Position numbers and translations under genes: made by a program. A stretch of 64,000 nt of DNA from Saposhnikovia divaricata. Lineage: Eukaryota; Streptophyta; Magnoliopsida; Apiales; Apiaceae. This document shows positions 46,650-58,238 of the stretch, piece by piece. The notes below the pieces were generated by a model. It did not search any database, was not told the origin of the DNA, and saw only the letters and a program-made list of their open reading frames with translations. The stretch lies in assembly GCA_036435485.1 (NCBI GenBank), contig CM071598.1, positions 101,988,501 through 102,052,500 of the forward strand. The letters run 5' to 3'. Position 1 is the first letter of the stretch, and each line of letters opens with the position of its first letter.

Positions 46650-49215
46650 GGTGTGTAACAGGTACATCGTGTTATGTGGATTCTGGACAGTGGATGTTCA
46701 AGGCATATGTCCGAAGATAGAGCCCTGCTATCAAGAGTGGTGACGGTATCTGGCCAAGTGGTTCATCCCTTGGAGACAACAGCAAGGGTATGACCTAGGG
46801 TCAAGGCTATTCAATAGCTAAGGAATGTTGTCAGTAATAAAGCATCTTTTACAAGATGAAGAGCCTACTGTTCGAGGATTAAGGGAAGAGAACTTATCTG
46901 TAGCTGACATGGAATCTCAGTCAAAGGTGAAGTCAACAAGGTCAAATCTAAAGCTTCATCAGACAGGAGTTCAACTATGACATAAGGAGCTCTCTCATCT
47001 GAATGTCGTATCAAGAGATTCTTTCCTGAAAATCGAATCAGCAAAGGAGACTGCCTCATCTGAAATTAAAGTAAAATGAAATTACGAGGCATGTCATAAA
47101 GGGAAGTCAAAACGAATCACACAGAAGTTCTACATCAAAGAAAAATATACTTAAGTGGTGATGACTGATTACTTCTCTCCACAAAAAAGTTGTTGTTCAA
47201 ACAATCTGAAGACAAGACACCACTGATGGTGATTGATCACATCTAGAAGAGTGTCAGGAAGCAAAATTGACTATGACAACTTGGAGACCAGATTACAGGA
47301 CCTATCAATTAGTGTTCTGGATGATTTCTGCACCTTCAAGAGTATTAATGCTGAAGCAGTCAATAGTTTGCTACTGACATGATTAAACCCTGATCAGTAA
47401 GAAATATAGGAAGACCGTACAAGTATGAAGAAAATTGTTTTGCAATGATAAATGAAAGTGAGCATCCTAGCAATCAGCTAATGCTCAAGAGGTTAATTTC
47501 CTTGGTTACTTGGTGGAGTCAACAGCCTACAGGGTGATTGTTATTAATCAACAGAAGGTGATTGAAAGTCTTAGTGATGTTCAACGACTTCTAGCTCCCA
47601 GCTGTCAATGGTTATGATGATTCAGATCCAAGGAATGTCAATATTGAGAATCTTCATGTAAACCCAGCAACAGCTTAGGGGGAGCAACTAAAGGATCAAC
47701 TAATCAACTCAACACCATACTAAAAATCAAAGGACACTATGAGAACATGTCTGCCAAGACAAAGAGTGTTGACTCAATTAATTCTTTGTCCTAGTTCTTA
47801 GTGTTTCTAATGGTGGAAGTAAAAGACTAGCAGAGCTTCAAGTACTAATGATTATTTCTTTAGTTTTCTTTTAGAAGAAACTAAGAAAGCTACAAAAGCT
47901 CTGAAAGATCCAGATTGAGTGATTGCAATGCAAGATGATCTCAATCAGTATAAAAGGCAGATTGAAGGGAAGCTGGTATCTAGACCAAACAACAAGGCTG
48001 TATTTGGTACAAGGATAACCAGAAGTCTACCTGGATGATGTCAAGGCATTGTTATGAGGGACAAAGCCAAACTGGATGCTAGGTTACAATTTGATCAAAC
48101 AATATATTTGACAAGAAGCACCGGTGACAAGACTTGAGGATATCAGGCACCTGCTGCACATTCAAGATTATAATGGACATCTAGACCTACTGAATCTGGA
48201 TGCTAGAGGAATGTGAACAAGTGTACACCTGGTTGGTGAGATAATTGAAGATCTCTACAGGTTAGTATAAACTGGTATCATCACTCAAGCAAGCATGGAA
48301 GACATGGTATGACACCCTAACTATAATTTAATATTCGGTATCAATCTTTAACAGTTGGTATCTTTTAATAATTGGTGTCATATTCATAGAACTCTCTACA
48401 TATTTAGGCACAAATATAAATGATATATATGTTCAATGATATCTTGATTATATTATATGTTGGTCTACTAGCTATAAATTGGTATCAAGATATTTGCTGT
48501 TTTGTTGTTGGTAAAGTTGAAATTCTTTTGATTTGCTTTAGTAAGCCAAAAGAATGATGACAATAAAAGTAAGTCAAGGATCTTTTGTTTCTATTCAGAA
48601 GATTCTAGACCTGTTAAGACTACCTACCAACAAACCACTGTAGCTGGCTTTTGACCTATTAGCTTGGACCTAACAAGTTTGCAATCAAAAATCTTTAGAT
48701 GGACCCGGATCTTAGGAAATGGTACTCTAGAGATATTTGACCCAACAAGTTCAGGATCTACTAATTAGGACCTAATCAGGCTATAGAGGAATCATCAGCT
48801 CATTATCTTATTCAATTTCTAATAGATTACTTACACACATATTTTATTCTCAATTATGCAAATGTGCATGGTCCCAAGTGGATTCTTGAGAATCTATTCT
48901 TGTAGTTATTACACTTGATTTTCAGATATCTTAAGTTGGACCCAAATCTACGGAGATGGTACCCTAGAGACATCAGTTCTGACATGTTTTGCTACATAGA
49001 GACAGATCAAATGAGTTGTACGAAAGCAGGAGAACACAAGGAATCAATTTCATCTCCAACAACTCTGTGAAACACTCAAGGACTAAGCAACTTGCATAAG
49101 GTATCAATTCTTTTGAGAGCATGTCTTTAGTTAAAGAATAACTTGCAGACACGTTTGCTAAATCACTTGATGAAATTAATTTTTCAAGATTGGCTTGTAA
49201 ACTTGGGATTTTATT
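46650..49215 (+). pseudogene. E2 pol remnant
   Basis: Recognisable pieces in shifting frames: protease LDSGCSRHMSEDRALL near 46680-46730, RT entry (TKKATKALKDPD...VIAMQDDLNQ) at 47880-47950, and the pol end LADTFAKSLDEINFSRLACK at 49143-49200. Between them are many indels and stops. The integrase and RT active-site regions cannot be read, so no enzyme can be made. Confidence 0.75.
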
Positions 49216-51622
49216 AATGCTATATGATTGTAAATCCCATCTGTTAAATAATTCTTAAATAAGCTCACAAGTATTCAGTTGTCTATATTGAAAGGACATG
49301 TGAACTTATTTACATCCAGACCTCACACTGAAAATTATCTGTTGAATGATTGCCATGTGTATAATTGCAATATATTTTAGTGGTGATTATTTAAGGATAA
49401 TTTAAATACTTAAATGCTAAAATCTAACTCATAGAGATTTAGTATTTAATTATTTATTTTGATTTATATGGGTTACGGACTTGAAACAATTCAATTTAGT
49501 ATTTGCTCTGTACCTTATATTTATTAAAATAAATAAACAACATAACTAATTGGACCTAATCTGTATTGGTCTTCAATTAGTTGTGAGATGTTAATTCTAG
49601 TGAATTTTATCAATGCTCCATTTTCAGAAATTCACTATAATTAATATTATGGTTCTAACAATTGGTTGTATTGAAATTTTGACTTATATCAGTTAATGAT
49701 ATTTAGTTAGAATTCTATTTACTAACTAATTGTGAGATGTATTTGTATGTGTGAAATTACTTAGAACTCCTCTAAGTAATCATTGTTATATCTTTTACAA
49801 TTCACTCATATTATTATACATGGTATAAAAATTCTCTAAGTAGAACTATGGATATTGAAATATCTAAAGTTACCATAGTTCAATTACTTTGAATAATTTT
49901 TATGCTTATTTGCAAGATTCTAATCACTTTGATAATAAAGGTTGTATACTATGGATCAAGGTGTATTGGACTTAGAATATTATTTCTAAGATTGCAGACA
50001 AGACAGTCTTGGTAATCAAGTTTTATTTTTAGAACCAAGATTGTCTACAAATAAACAGTTGTTAGGAGTTAACAATTGTTGTTATCGAGGAGTTGCCTTG
50101 AAGTCATAAGATTAAAATGTTAATGATGATAATTATCCAAGTGATAGTGGTGGAAACAATTTTGTTATTGGCAATATCAATGTCACTGGAAAATAATCAT
50201 CAAGTCATTCACGCAACAACTCGAGGGAAGTAAACAAAGGATTCACTAGTCAAACACAACATCACAATGAAGAACAAGGCGATTCATCAAGATCCAACCT
50301 TCTCAAACAGTCTGTTTGGAATAGAGCTGATCATTGGTGATCCAGATGTTGGAGTAACAACAAAAAGGGCCTCTCAGAATCAAGGTATAGAATCTAAGGA
50401 ATCTGAGAAAGCAATTGTGAATCTGGAACAACAAGAAACGTGGAAGTTGGTGCCAAGGTTTGAGCGCCAAGTAACTGGTATGACATTCTTTTCGAATTCT
50501 ATCTTGTCATCTTTCTATAAGAATTGTCATAATCATTCTAATGCGTTAATCCATGTTTCTTTATTTTAGAATAATAATTTTCTCTAAAAATATTTTTCTC
50601 TAATTCTCTAGTTAGAATTTTTGAGGAAGCTATTTTTATTGAAAATTTCATTATTTTAAAATAGCTGCCACATTTATGATAGTTTATTAAATCATATTTT
50701 CTCTCTAAATAATTTTCTAGTAGAAAGTTGTTTTGTCAGAAAATATATGGATTTGCTAACCTATTATAAATACTCTTGTATATACTCAATGTTTTTGTAC
50801 ATGTATTGTAATTTTTAAATGTTAATCTTATTTAACATGTTTTGTAGTGTTTGTCTTTTTATTTTAGTCGTATGTTCGTTTATAGTTTAAGCTATGTAAA
50901 TTATTTATAGTTTTACTATTTTTATTTGTTTCTATACTAATTCAAATTCGAATTTTTCTTTTCTTATAGTTTTTTATTTTGTATAATTATTATGTATATT
51001 ATTTCTTATTTTTGTATATTCTTTTTCATGTGCGTATAAATAATGTGTATAGTTCTTACATTTTAGTCACTATACTTTCAAAGCTAACAAACAGGTCACT
51101 GTACTTGGTTCTTTTGTTGTTCTTCTTCTTAACACACACAAAACCTGCAGTTTAAGTATAAATATTTGTTTTGTGATTGCTGTTAACAGATCTTCGTGTT
51201 AAGGACTTAACAATTGACCAATGTTGGTATCAAATTGGTATGTGTCTATACAATTGGTTAGGAACTAATGTTTGATTTTCAGGATCTAATAATTGGAAGA
51301 CAAGACCTATCAAGTGCTAACAATTTCTAATAGTTGATATCTATCATGCAGGACCTAAAACATGATAAAATAGTTTTGTTTGTATTGATTTAAACATTAA
51401 CATACATTGATTTGATTAATATTTATTAATTGGATTTTTGCCTATGTTCTTGTTTAGTAAAACCGGCTCAGGATCTTTATCTTCCTAAATTCAAAATCTC
51501 TTTCTACAGCTGTGATTGCTTACATTATAAATCTTTTAAAATCACAACTGTACATCATTTCACTTAAGATAAATGCAATGTTTTCTCATAAAACTTTTCA
51601 ATGTTAAAAATGCATTCTATCT
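49216..51622 (+). other. E2 sequence downstream of pol, with a misplaced pol fragment
   Basis: Mostly AT-rich and non-coding. Near 50240-50470 a piece of the integrase-RT linker (IIGDPDVGVTTKRASQNQ, then ETWKLVPR) appears after the pol end, out of normal order. No 3' LTR is visible before E3 starts. Confidence 0.6.
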
Positions 51623-52129
51623 TGTTAGGCCGAATACACAAATAATAATCAACTTTGTATGAGAGATTAACAAGTAAAAGCTTTTATGCAAAAAAAACTT
51701 CTGGTATTTCAAACCCTCTTCGTGATGTAAAATATCACAAAGAGCTGCTAGGTTACAATAATGATAATTCGTTATCGATACCCTTCTAGGGTTAACCTAT
51801 CTGTATTTATATAACATACAGCTACGATACAATCTCTAATTGATATTCCTAATAATCAGCTATACAATGATATCAATTACAGATTGTCACACGTCTCCTA
51901 TGTCAACTCGATCTCTTTGATAGCTATCCAATCTTCAAAGATATCGCTTCCATAATTAATCTTTAATCACTGTTGAACAGTAGACGCGCTTCCTCCAGAC
52001 AGAGTTTAACAAACTCTGTCGAGCTTCCAACTGTCAGAGTTTACACAAACTCTGACTACTTCCAGCTAAACTCTGATAACTCCCTGTAACACTTAAACAC
52101 TGATCAAAACACATCAATTATATTTAACA
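51623..52129 (-). repeat. E3 3' LTR (507 bp)
   Basis: TG at 52129 and CA at 51623 in element orientation. TATA box tatataaata on the - strand near 51813-51804. It contains inverted motifs of cagagttt/aaactctg (around 52003-52075), for example gacagagtttaacaaactct, able to form hairpins. Confidence 0.95.
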
Positions 52130-52142
52130 ATCTCCCCCAACT
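52130..52142 (-). promoter_or_regulatory. E3 polypurine tract
   Basis: The - strand reads gttgggggagat immediately before the LTR TGTTAAAT, the expected plus-strand primer position. Confidence 0.9.
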
Positions 52143-52274
52143 TGTTCATTATCAAAAATGTACAAGTTAATAACAATAATTGATGATGTCAAAACAAATG
52201 ATAAATACAGTGTTTATACAGATTCAGAGTTTAAGCTTAAAGACTATAGAGAATAAGAAAATTCTTACAGAACT

Positions 52275-55200
52275 TTAATCTCTAATCATTTCAAGATCTG
52301 GCATGGTTCTGAGATAATCAATCAGCAATCTTCTTTCTGCATTTTCAAGTTCAGTCTTCATTGCTTCTTTGATTTCTCTGAGTTGAGGATCACTTTCATC
52401 TGTTTGGTAAATAGCAGCCCTAAGATCATAAATCTTGTTTCTTCTCATTTCATTACCCAGTCTGATAAATCTGTCTTTTTCTGCCTGAGTATTGAATTCA
52501 AGTACTGTGATTCCCAAATCAGTTTTTAATTTTGCAGTACCTTTCTTCATTTCAATGAGATTGCCTTGATAATCCTTGTACTTAGGAATGTATCTGCTAT
52601 TGTATTTCTGTCCTCTAATAGCCAGATTCTGAATCATCTTCTGTCTTAGTACATTAGCAACAGATTGAGTCCTTCGACTATTCACCTTGAGAAGATATAG
52701 AACATACTCTAGTTCTTCCCAATATTTCAAGATGATATCATTCTGACCAACTTTGAATACTGTCCCATCAGCCATGAAGTAAAGAAGAAAATCTTTATCT
52801 AAACTCTTCTGATAAACCAACTGCACTGATTCCAGTCTATCCAGACTCTCTTGAGGTACACCACGACCTGGAACAGCCAGTGAAGAAGGATCTCTAGGAC
52901 CAGTATATTGCCTCCTGTCTCTATGTGAGCCTAATCCAGCTTTATTATTTCCAATCTTACCAGATAAAGCTCTTCCATCAGAAATATTCATTGAGACTCC
53001 AGATAACTCATTCGGATCAGAAATTGTTCCTTTGCCAAAAACAGATTTCAACTGAGAAGATAGAGGTTTAAACACAACTTGTGTAGCAACAGAAATTGTA
53101 TCTTTCTTCTTTGAATCTTCTCCTTCCATAGCAATACCTTTCAGCTTGTGTTTAGCTTCAGCTTCTGTTGATTTCTTAGATAAATGTGATCTTTGATCAG
53201 CATCAACATTTTCCTTGATTACAACGCCTTTAAGAACAGGCCTAGGAGCTTTTTCTTTTTGTACTTTGTCAGACTTTAAAGCTTTAAGATGTTCTTCATG
53301 TAAACTCTTTTCCTCAGCTTCAATGTCTTCAATCGTTACTCCTTCCTCATTCTCTTCAATGAATAACTTAGCAGCCAACTCTTCATCAGTTTGTGGATTT
53401 GAAGATAACAGTAAACTCTTGGTCCTTGAAGTTCCTTGAGTATCAGTATTTCTTCCAACAGACTGTGATTTGGATGACTTACTAGTTCTCAGAGTTTGAA
53501 CCTCCTCAGTCTTTTTCTTTCCTTTGTCTTTGTTACCTGCCCCTCCATCTCCAGAACTATCCCTTCTGACAACTCTCTCCCCCTTTTTGACATCATCAGG
53601 CATAAGGATAGAAGTAATTAACTCCAAAGAGGTAGCAATAGAATCAATTTTAGCAGATAAATCAGACTGATTCTCTTCAACTTTACTCAATCTGGCAAGG
53701 ATATTGTCTTGAGCTTTAGAGAATTTTGTAGTCACTAGTTTGGAATGTGTTTCCATCTTCATCTCTCTAGCTACAACCTCATTTCTCAAAGAAGTGATTG
53801 CCAAATTAGTATCATCAAATCGTCTATCCAGAGTTTTAACTTGAACTATAGTTGCTTTCAAGCAAGAAAGAATCTCTGGATTAGAGATAGTATCAGCACT
53901 TTGCTTAACAAACGTAGCTGCTCTTCTTGATGGAAAAATACAATCTTCTTTGTACCATTCAGCTGCATTCTTGGCAAATTGTGCTCTTTCAACTTCATGA
54001 GAAGAACAAGGTTGAGAAAAAGGTGTATGTTTATCATCAGTTTGTACTGGTGCACTCAGAGAAGTATCAGAGTTTGCACTACTGTCACCTTCAGCTTCAA
54101 CACTTGTAGCTTTAACTGGTTCATCTTCAGCCATAGATTTAGCAATATCTTCTGTAGGCTTTTGAAGATTTTCTTCATGTTGCTCAGGCGCAGCAACAGG
54201 CATTGACTGAGAAGTTACTTTGGTTGCCTGATCAATTTCTTCACCTTCTTCAACAGTGTGGTGAGCATCAGATATTATCTCAGTATGAGATGCCACAACT
54301 TCAGAAGGTACAGATGTAAGTTGATCAACTACACCAACATTAGAGATAGGATCAGAAAATGGCATAAATGAATCAAGAACATCATTTATTGGAGAAACAC
54401 CATCTCTTGCATCCTCTTCCGCAGGCATTTTATCCTCTGCAGGTACTACATCCTCTGCAGGTATTGCATCTGTCTCAATCTCAACAGAAGGTGTTTGCTG
54501 TGAAACAACCTCTGGAGCTTCAATATCGTCATCCACAGAATCAGAGAATAACACTTTTCTTCGTTTTGCTAGAGGTACATTATCTGAATCCTCTTCGCTA
54601 GTTGGTGGAGTTCGGTCTACCACTGAGAGTGACTTAGATATGTTTGCCCGAGCTTTCATTCTTTTCCCCCTTCTAGTGTAAACAGCTTCAGGAGATTTCC
54701 GTTTGGATTTTCTTTGTGTCTCTACTTCCTGCTTTAGACTTGCACGTAGTTTAGTAACTGCCTTCTTAGCTCTTTGCATTTTAGACTGTGATGCTGGTGA
54801 AGATTGTGACGAATCAGAGTTTGTGTTTGAAGTAGGTGAAGGTTGCTTTGCAGGTGAATCAGTGTTTGGTTCTAGTTGAGGTTCAAGGTGTGGTTCAGGT
54901 TGTTGTGGTTCTTGTTCAGGTTCATCTTGTTGTGGTGCATCGTGTTGTGGTTCCTGTTGGTCTTGTTGTGATTCTTGTGGTTGATTTAGAAAATTTCGTA
55001 AAGCAAGAGGCATAATAAACTCAGGAAGATTTTCTTTACCAACATCCTTGTTAGTCATATCAGAGAATATGCGCTTATTTACTCTAAAAGGATCAACTGT
55101 ATCAGTTTCATCAATGTCAAGACCAGGTACACATGCATTGAACAACATTTGACAAAAACGAGCATAGTAAATAGTGGTAGTCTCTGACAATTTCTCACCT

Positions 55201-55769
55201 AAGTTCATCAAAACATATCGACCAAAATCAAAATTAATACCATAGAGCAAAGAATACCCGATATGGAGACTATCCATTGGAATGGCATCCCAGTTTGTGA
55301 CTTTCTTCTGGAATGTTCTTGTTATGCAATCAAAGAAGAAATTCCATTCCTTTCTTAGATTTGGTCTCTTTATGCTGCCAAGCTTGTCAAGAGATTCCAT
55401 GTAACCTATCTCTTGTAGCATATCTCTCAGATAACTTTCATTAACCAGAGCATAAGAAGTATGTGTGTCAAAACCCATCGTATCTCGTACAGTCTGTGGA
55501 GTAATCACATGGTCTTGATCGTCATAGGTGAAGATAATGGTAGGAGTTCCACTTTCTCCTCCATCCACATAAACTGAGTTCTGCCAGAATGAAGCAATTT
55601 GAGACGCAGAAAGAATAGCAGGTCCAGTCAGAGCTTGTCCAATCTCTGAATCCCTCAAAAAGTTCTGCATGAGATGAAACGATTCTGGAACGCGTTCATG
55701 ATAGAGTGGAGCTTCATAGTTATTAGGAAGAAACCGTAAGCCAAAAGCAGTGAATGCTTTAGATGCCAT
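52275..55769 (-). CDS. E3 third ORF (envelope-position protein, about 1164 aa)
   Basis: Best start is ATG 55769 (MASKAFTAFGLRFLPNN); the frame stays open six codons further upstream but without an ATG. Residues 1-250 form a compact domain (WNFFFDCITRTFQKKV, YGINFDFGRYVLMNL) of the kind found in third ORFs of plant Copia elements. A Gln/Glu/Pro-rich linker (about 275-340) follows, then a basic nuclear-signal-like part (RRGKRMKAR) and a long acidic Ser/Glu region. A coiled-coil segment lies near 680-720, and the conserved-looking C-terminal 220 residues contain LLYFMADGTVFKVGQND. No signal peptide or membrane helix is evident. Function unknown. Confidence 0.75.
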   Translation of the reverse strand: MASKAFTAFGLRFLPNNYEAPLYHERVPESFHLMQNFLRDSEIGQALTGPAILSASQIASFWQNSVYVDGGESGTPTIIFTYDDQDHVITPQTVRDTMGFDTHTSYALVNESYLRDMLQEIGYMESLDKLGSIKRPNLRKEWNFFFDCITRTFQKKVTNWDAIPMDSLHIGYSLLYGINFDFGRYVLMNLGEKLSETTTIYYARFCQMLFNACVPGLDIDETDTVDPFRVNKRIFSDMTNKDVGKENLPEFIMPLALRNFLNQPQESQQDQQEPQHDAPQQDEPEQEPQQPEPHLEPQLEPNTDSPAKQPSPTSNTNSDSSQSSPASQSKMQRAKKAVTKLRASLKQEVETQRKSKRKSPEAVYTRRGKRMKARANISKSLSVVDRTPPTSEEDSDNVPLAKRRKVLFSDSVDDDIEAPEVVSQQTPSVEIETDAIPAEDVVPAEDKMPAEEDARDGVSPINDVLDSFMPFSDPISNVGVVDQLTSVPSEVVASHTEIISDAHHTVEEGEEIDQATKVTSQSMPVAAPEQHEENLQKPTEDIAKSMAEDEPVKATSVEAEGDSSANSDTSLSAPVQTDDKHTPFSQPCSSHEVERAQFAKNAAEWYKEDCIFPSRRAATFVKQSADTISNPEILSCLKATIVQVKTLDRRFDDTNLAITSLRNEVVAREMKMETHSKLVTTKFSKAQDNILARLSKVEENQSDLSAKIDSIATSLELITSILMPDDVKKGERVVRRDSSGDGGAGNKDKGKKKTEEVQTLRTSKSSKSQSVGRNTDTQGTSRTKSLLLSSNPQTDEELAAKLFIEENEEGVTIEDIEAEEKSLHEEHLKALKSDKVQKEKAPRPVLKGVVIKENVDADQRSHLSKKSTEAEAKHKLKGIAMEGEDSKKKDTISVATQVVFKPLSSQLKSVFGKGTISDPNELSGVSMNISDGRALSGKIGNNKAGLGSHRDRRQYTGPRDPSSLAVPGRGVPQESLDRLESVQLVYQKSLDKDFLLYFMADGTVFKVGQNDIILKYWEELEYVLYLLKVNSRRTQSVANVLRQKMIQNLAIRGQKYNSRYIPKYKDYQGNLIEMKKGTAKLKTDLGITVLEFNTQAEKDRFIRLGNEMRRNKIYDLRAAIYQTDESDPQLREIKEAMKTELENAERRLLIDYLRTMPDLEMIRD

Positions 55770-56304
55770 TGAGTTAAGAATTTCCAAGAATTTCCAACAG
55801 ATATGAATGTAGAAAAGGTGTTTGCGTTAGTGCCCAAGAGAAAAATAAGAAAACTGTGAGAGTAAGAATAAAGCACACTTGTTTGGACACAAAAGTGATT
55901 AAATTAATAAAAACTCAATCTCTTATGTAACAAACACTCAAACAGTTCCTTGGTTAATGTGTAGTGGGACACGATAATAGGTAAGTGGGACACATTAAAG
56001 GCAAGTGGGTCATGTGCGCCTATTTTTAAAAAGAGTATATTAAAAATTAAAACATTAAAATATTTGATTTTAACAAAAATCAAATAATACTCTTTTAAAA
56101 AATATCTGGACCCAAGTAAAATCAGAATTTGAAACGTTTACCTGTTGCCTTTAATAACCAGAATACGAAGCGATTAAGGACTTCGTTCTTACCCATCTCT
56201 ATTTAAGGCCTAGAGACTTGATCAGATTATTTCATTAAACCTTTAACCTTTCAGTCTCCCCTGTAAAATCACAAACCTTTCAAACTAAATACTCTTGAAA
56301 AACA
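55770..56304. promoter_or_regulatory. Divergent promoter-like region inside E3
   Basis: 535 bp between two head-to-head start codons. On the + strand: TATA-like tctatttaaggc (56198-56209) and a 5'UTR-like A/C/T-rich stretch. In the middle are three copies of aagtgggacac-type sequence (55962-56014), spaced 19-22 bases. An inverted repeat acgaag/cttcgt lies at 56165-56186. Confidence 0.5.
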
Positions 56305-56562
56305 ATGGCTAACCTTACCATCAAAGAGAAAAACCTTCATCTTGTCGAAAACAGAGACATCTTCAGCTATACTCGTGAAGAGTTTGAAGCGTTTGAGTGG
56401 GAAAGGCAGCTTGAGACGCTGTGGCTGCAAATGGATGCTGGTCTGGAAGAGCTCGAGAGAGAGAAACCTGCAAGGGTGATCGACATCGATGCTGCCCTCC
56501 AAGCAACATTGGCATGGCTCTCCTCGAAGGCATCCTCATCCACCACCACCAACCATTGTTAA
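56305..56562 (+). CDS. Small antisense gene-like unit within E3 (85 aa)
   Basis: ATG in good context (aacaATGGCT) encodes an acidic, helical 85-residue protein (YTREEFEAFEWERQLETLWL, LEELEREKPARVIDIDAAL) of unknown function. A TATA-like box lies about 100 bases upstream. Downstream, plant poly(A)-type signals (tatgtaatatttg, tatcaatgaaaa) occur at 56714-56755. It runs opposite to gag, pol and the third ORF. It may be a captured host fragment or a chance ORF. Confidence 0.45.
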   Translation: MANLTIKEKNLHLVENRDIFSYTREEFEAFEWERQLETLWLQMDAGLEELEREKPARVIDIDAALQATLAWLSSKASSSTTTNHC

Positions 56563-57261
56563 TGAATATGTCAGCAAAAATAACCTTATCCCTTCAACTT
56601 CCACCCAAATAAAGTGGCAAAGATGGGATCTGGGAGTTTTTGCTAACAATGGAGTGGTGTGGACGGACCTTTTACTTTCCTGTTGAATAGATTAGCAGAT
56701 AGAGAGAACAAAAATATGTAATATTTGCTTGTAATCTCTTTCTTATTATCAATGAAAATTTTGCTTTTCTAATCATATTCATTGTTTTCTGCAACTGTTA
56801 TTTGAGTGATATGAACTGTTCTTCAAGAAAATGCATCAAGAAAAGAATATGAAAACTAATTAAAGTAATCATATAAAGAACCCATTCATCAACTATCCAC
56901 TGAAACAGTTGTCAAAAACCCTACTTACTCCAAGACTTTCAAATTGTCCAAGTGAAGATTTACCTTAGAGTACAAATCACGAATCAACAGCGTTTGTCAA
57001 TTCTCCAACTTTATCATCGAAACCCTTTCATAAATTGCACAGTTGTGAATATTTGTGTGTGTAAAGCAGAGGTTACTAAGTCAATCTTTAGAGCATCTAA
57101 TTTTTCATAAAATCCATAAAGTAAATCAATAAACACTGGATGCACAAACTGTCATAGTAAACACTGACTGTGTGATGAAAGCTAAACTCTGAAGTATTCG
57201 AACTTTATACAGTAATTTTTATTTTATACCCTCTTTATATACACATTTTTTTCATTTTTTT

Positions 57262-57267
57262 CATTTT

Positions 57268-57301
<34 letters not shown>

Positions 57302-57480
57302 TCCAGTAATCAGAGGTTGGAACCAGTCACCAAAAATTCAAAAATTTTAGCCCTTATCATTTTGATAAGTTCCTGGGTCATCCCAGTATTTAACTAGTCA
57401 CCAAAAATCAGAGAATTTTAGCACATATTTTATACCAATAGGTTCCTGGGTCATCCTAGTATCCAACATAATCTCAAAGG
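57262..57480. repeat. T tract and duplicated ~75-bp unit in the E3 spacer
   Basis: A run of about 28 T residues (57272-57299). Next come two diverged copies of a unit containing agtcaccaaaaat, attttagc and gttcctgggtcatcc, starting near 57326 and 57396. Confidence 0.8.
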
Positions 57481-57850
57481 AGTATAACAACCTATATACA
57501 CTTTCTTTGGGGTATTGCAGTAAACATTTTATTTTATCAGAGTATAACTAACAGAGTTTAGAGTTCATCAACATCAGTAGTTCTTCATGAAAGGTAATGC
57601 ACACAGTATTTATAGACTCAGAGTTTAGGACAAAATAAACTAAGAGATGCTATAAATATGAGTCAGTATCATGCTGTGTTAACTTTCTGCACAATCTAAG
57701 ATTAGATCTCAATAACTCAGAAAGATTCATGATTAATTGCTGAGAATCATGCTTCATACATATTTCTTCATTGGTGTTTTCATTCAGACAAAAATCAACT
57801 CAAAGTTCACAGAGTTTATCAAACTTATTAACAGTGTATGACATATATAC

Positions 57851-57990
57851 ATTCGATATCTCAAAGACTCAATATGCTATTCGATATCTCAGGGATTCGA
57901 TATGTCAAAATAACACTATTCGATATCTCAAGGATTCGATATGTCAAAATAACATTATTCGATATCTCAAGGACTCACAGAGAAAAGAGC
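57851..57990. repeat. 39-bp tandem repeats in the E3 spacer
   Basis: Units starting attcgatatctca at 57879 and 57918 are 39 bp each. They are flanked by partial copies at 57851 and 57957, and related attcgag pieces continue to about 58095. Open frames across them are by-products of the repeat. Confidence 0.93.
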
Positions 57991-58238
57991 TATTCGAGAA
58001 GTGATTCGATGTGTCAAGATAACACTATTCGAGAACTCAGAGTTATCGATCAAGTCAACTCCAGTTCTCGAATCACTCACTTAGTCACTTCTCGAATACA
58101 TTCTTGAGGACAAAATATGACAGAGTTTAACAGAGTATGCATAACAGAGTTTAATCAACAGAGTTCACTTAGTACTTAATCAATCAGGAAATATGATTAA
58201 TACATCACATAAGTAAAGTTTGAATCTAACCAACATTT

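Larger units (their letters stand above)
42533..51622 (+). mobile_element. E2: Ty1/Copia element, gag intact and pol decayed, interrupted by E3
   Basis: Contains a 5' LTR, PBS, intact gag, a badly decayed pol, a spacer and a stray pol fragment. It then stops where E3 begins at 51623. No second E2 LTR is present in the window, so its right part should resume beyond E3. The gag type and LTR end (GGACCTAACA) relate it to E1 and E3. Confidence 0.8.

Noticed and set aside
52275..55769. Calling the third ORFs true envelope proteins
   Set aside because: No signal peptide, membrane segment or fusion-like feature is visible; only the position matches.
57771..58107. Repeat-containing ORFs (RYLRDSICQNN-type)
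   Set aside because: They only translate the 39-bp tandem repeat, and two frames are open for the same reason.
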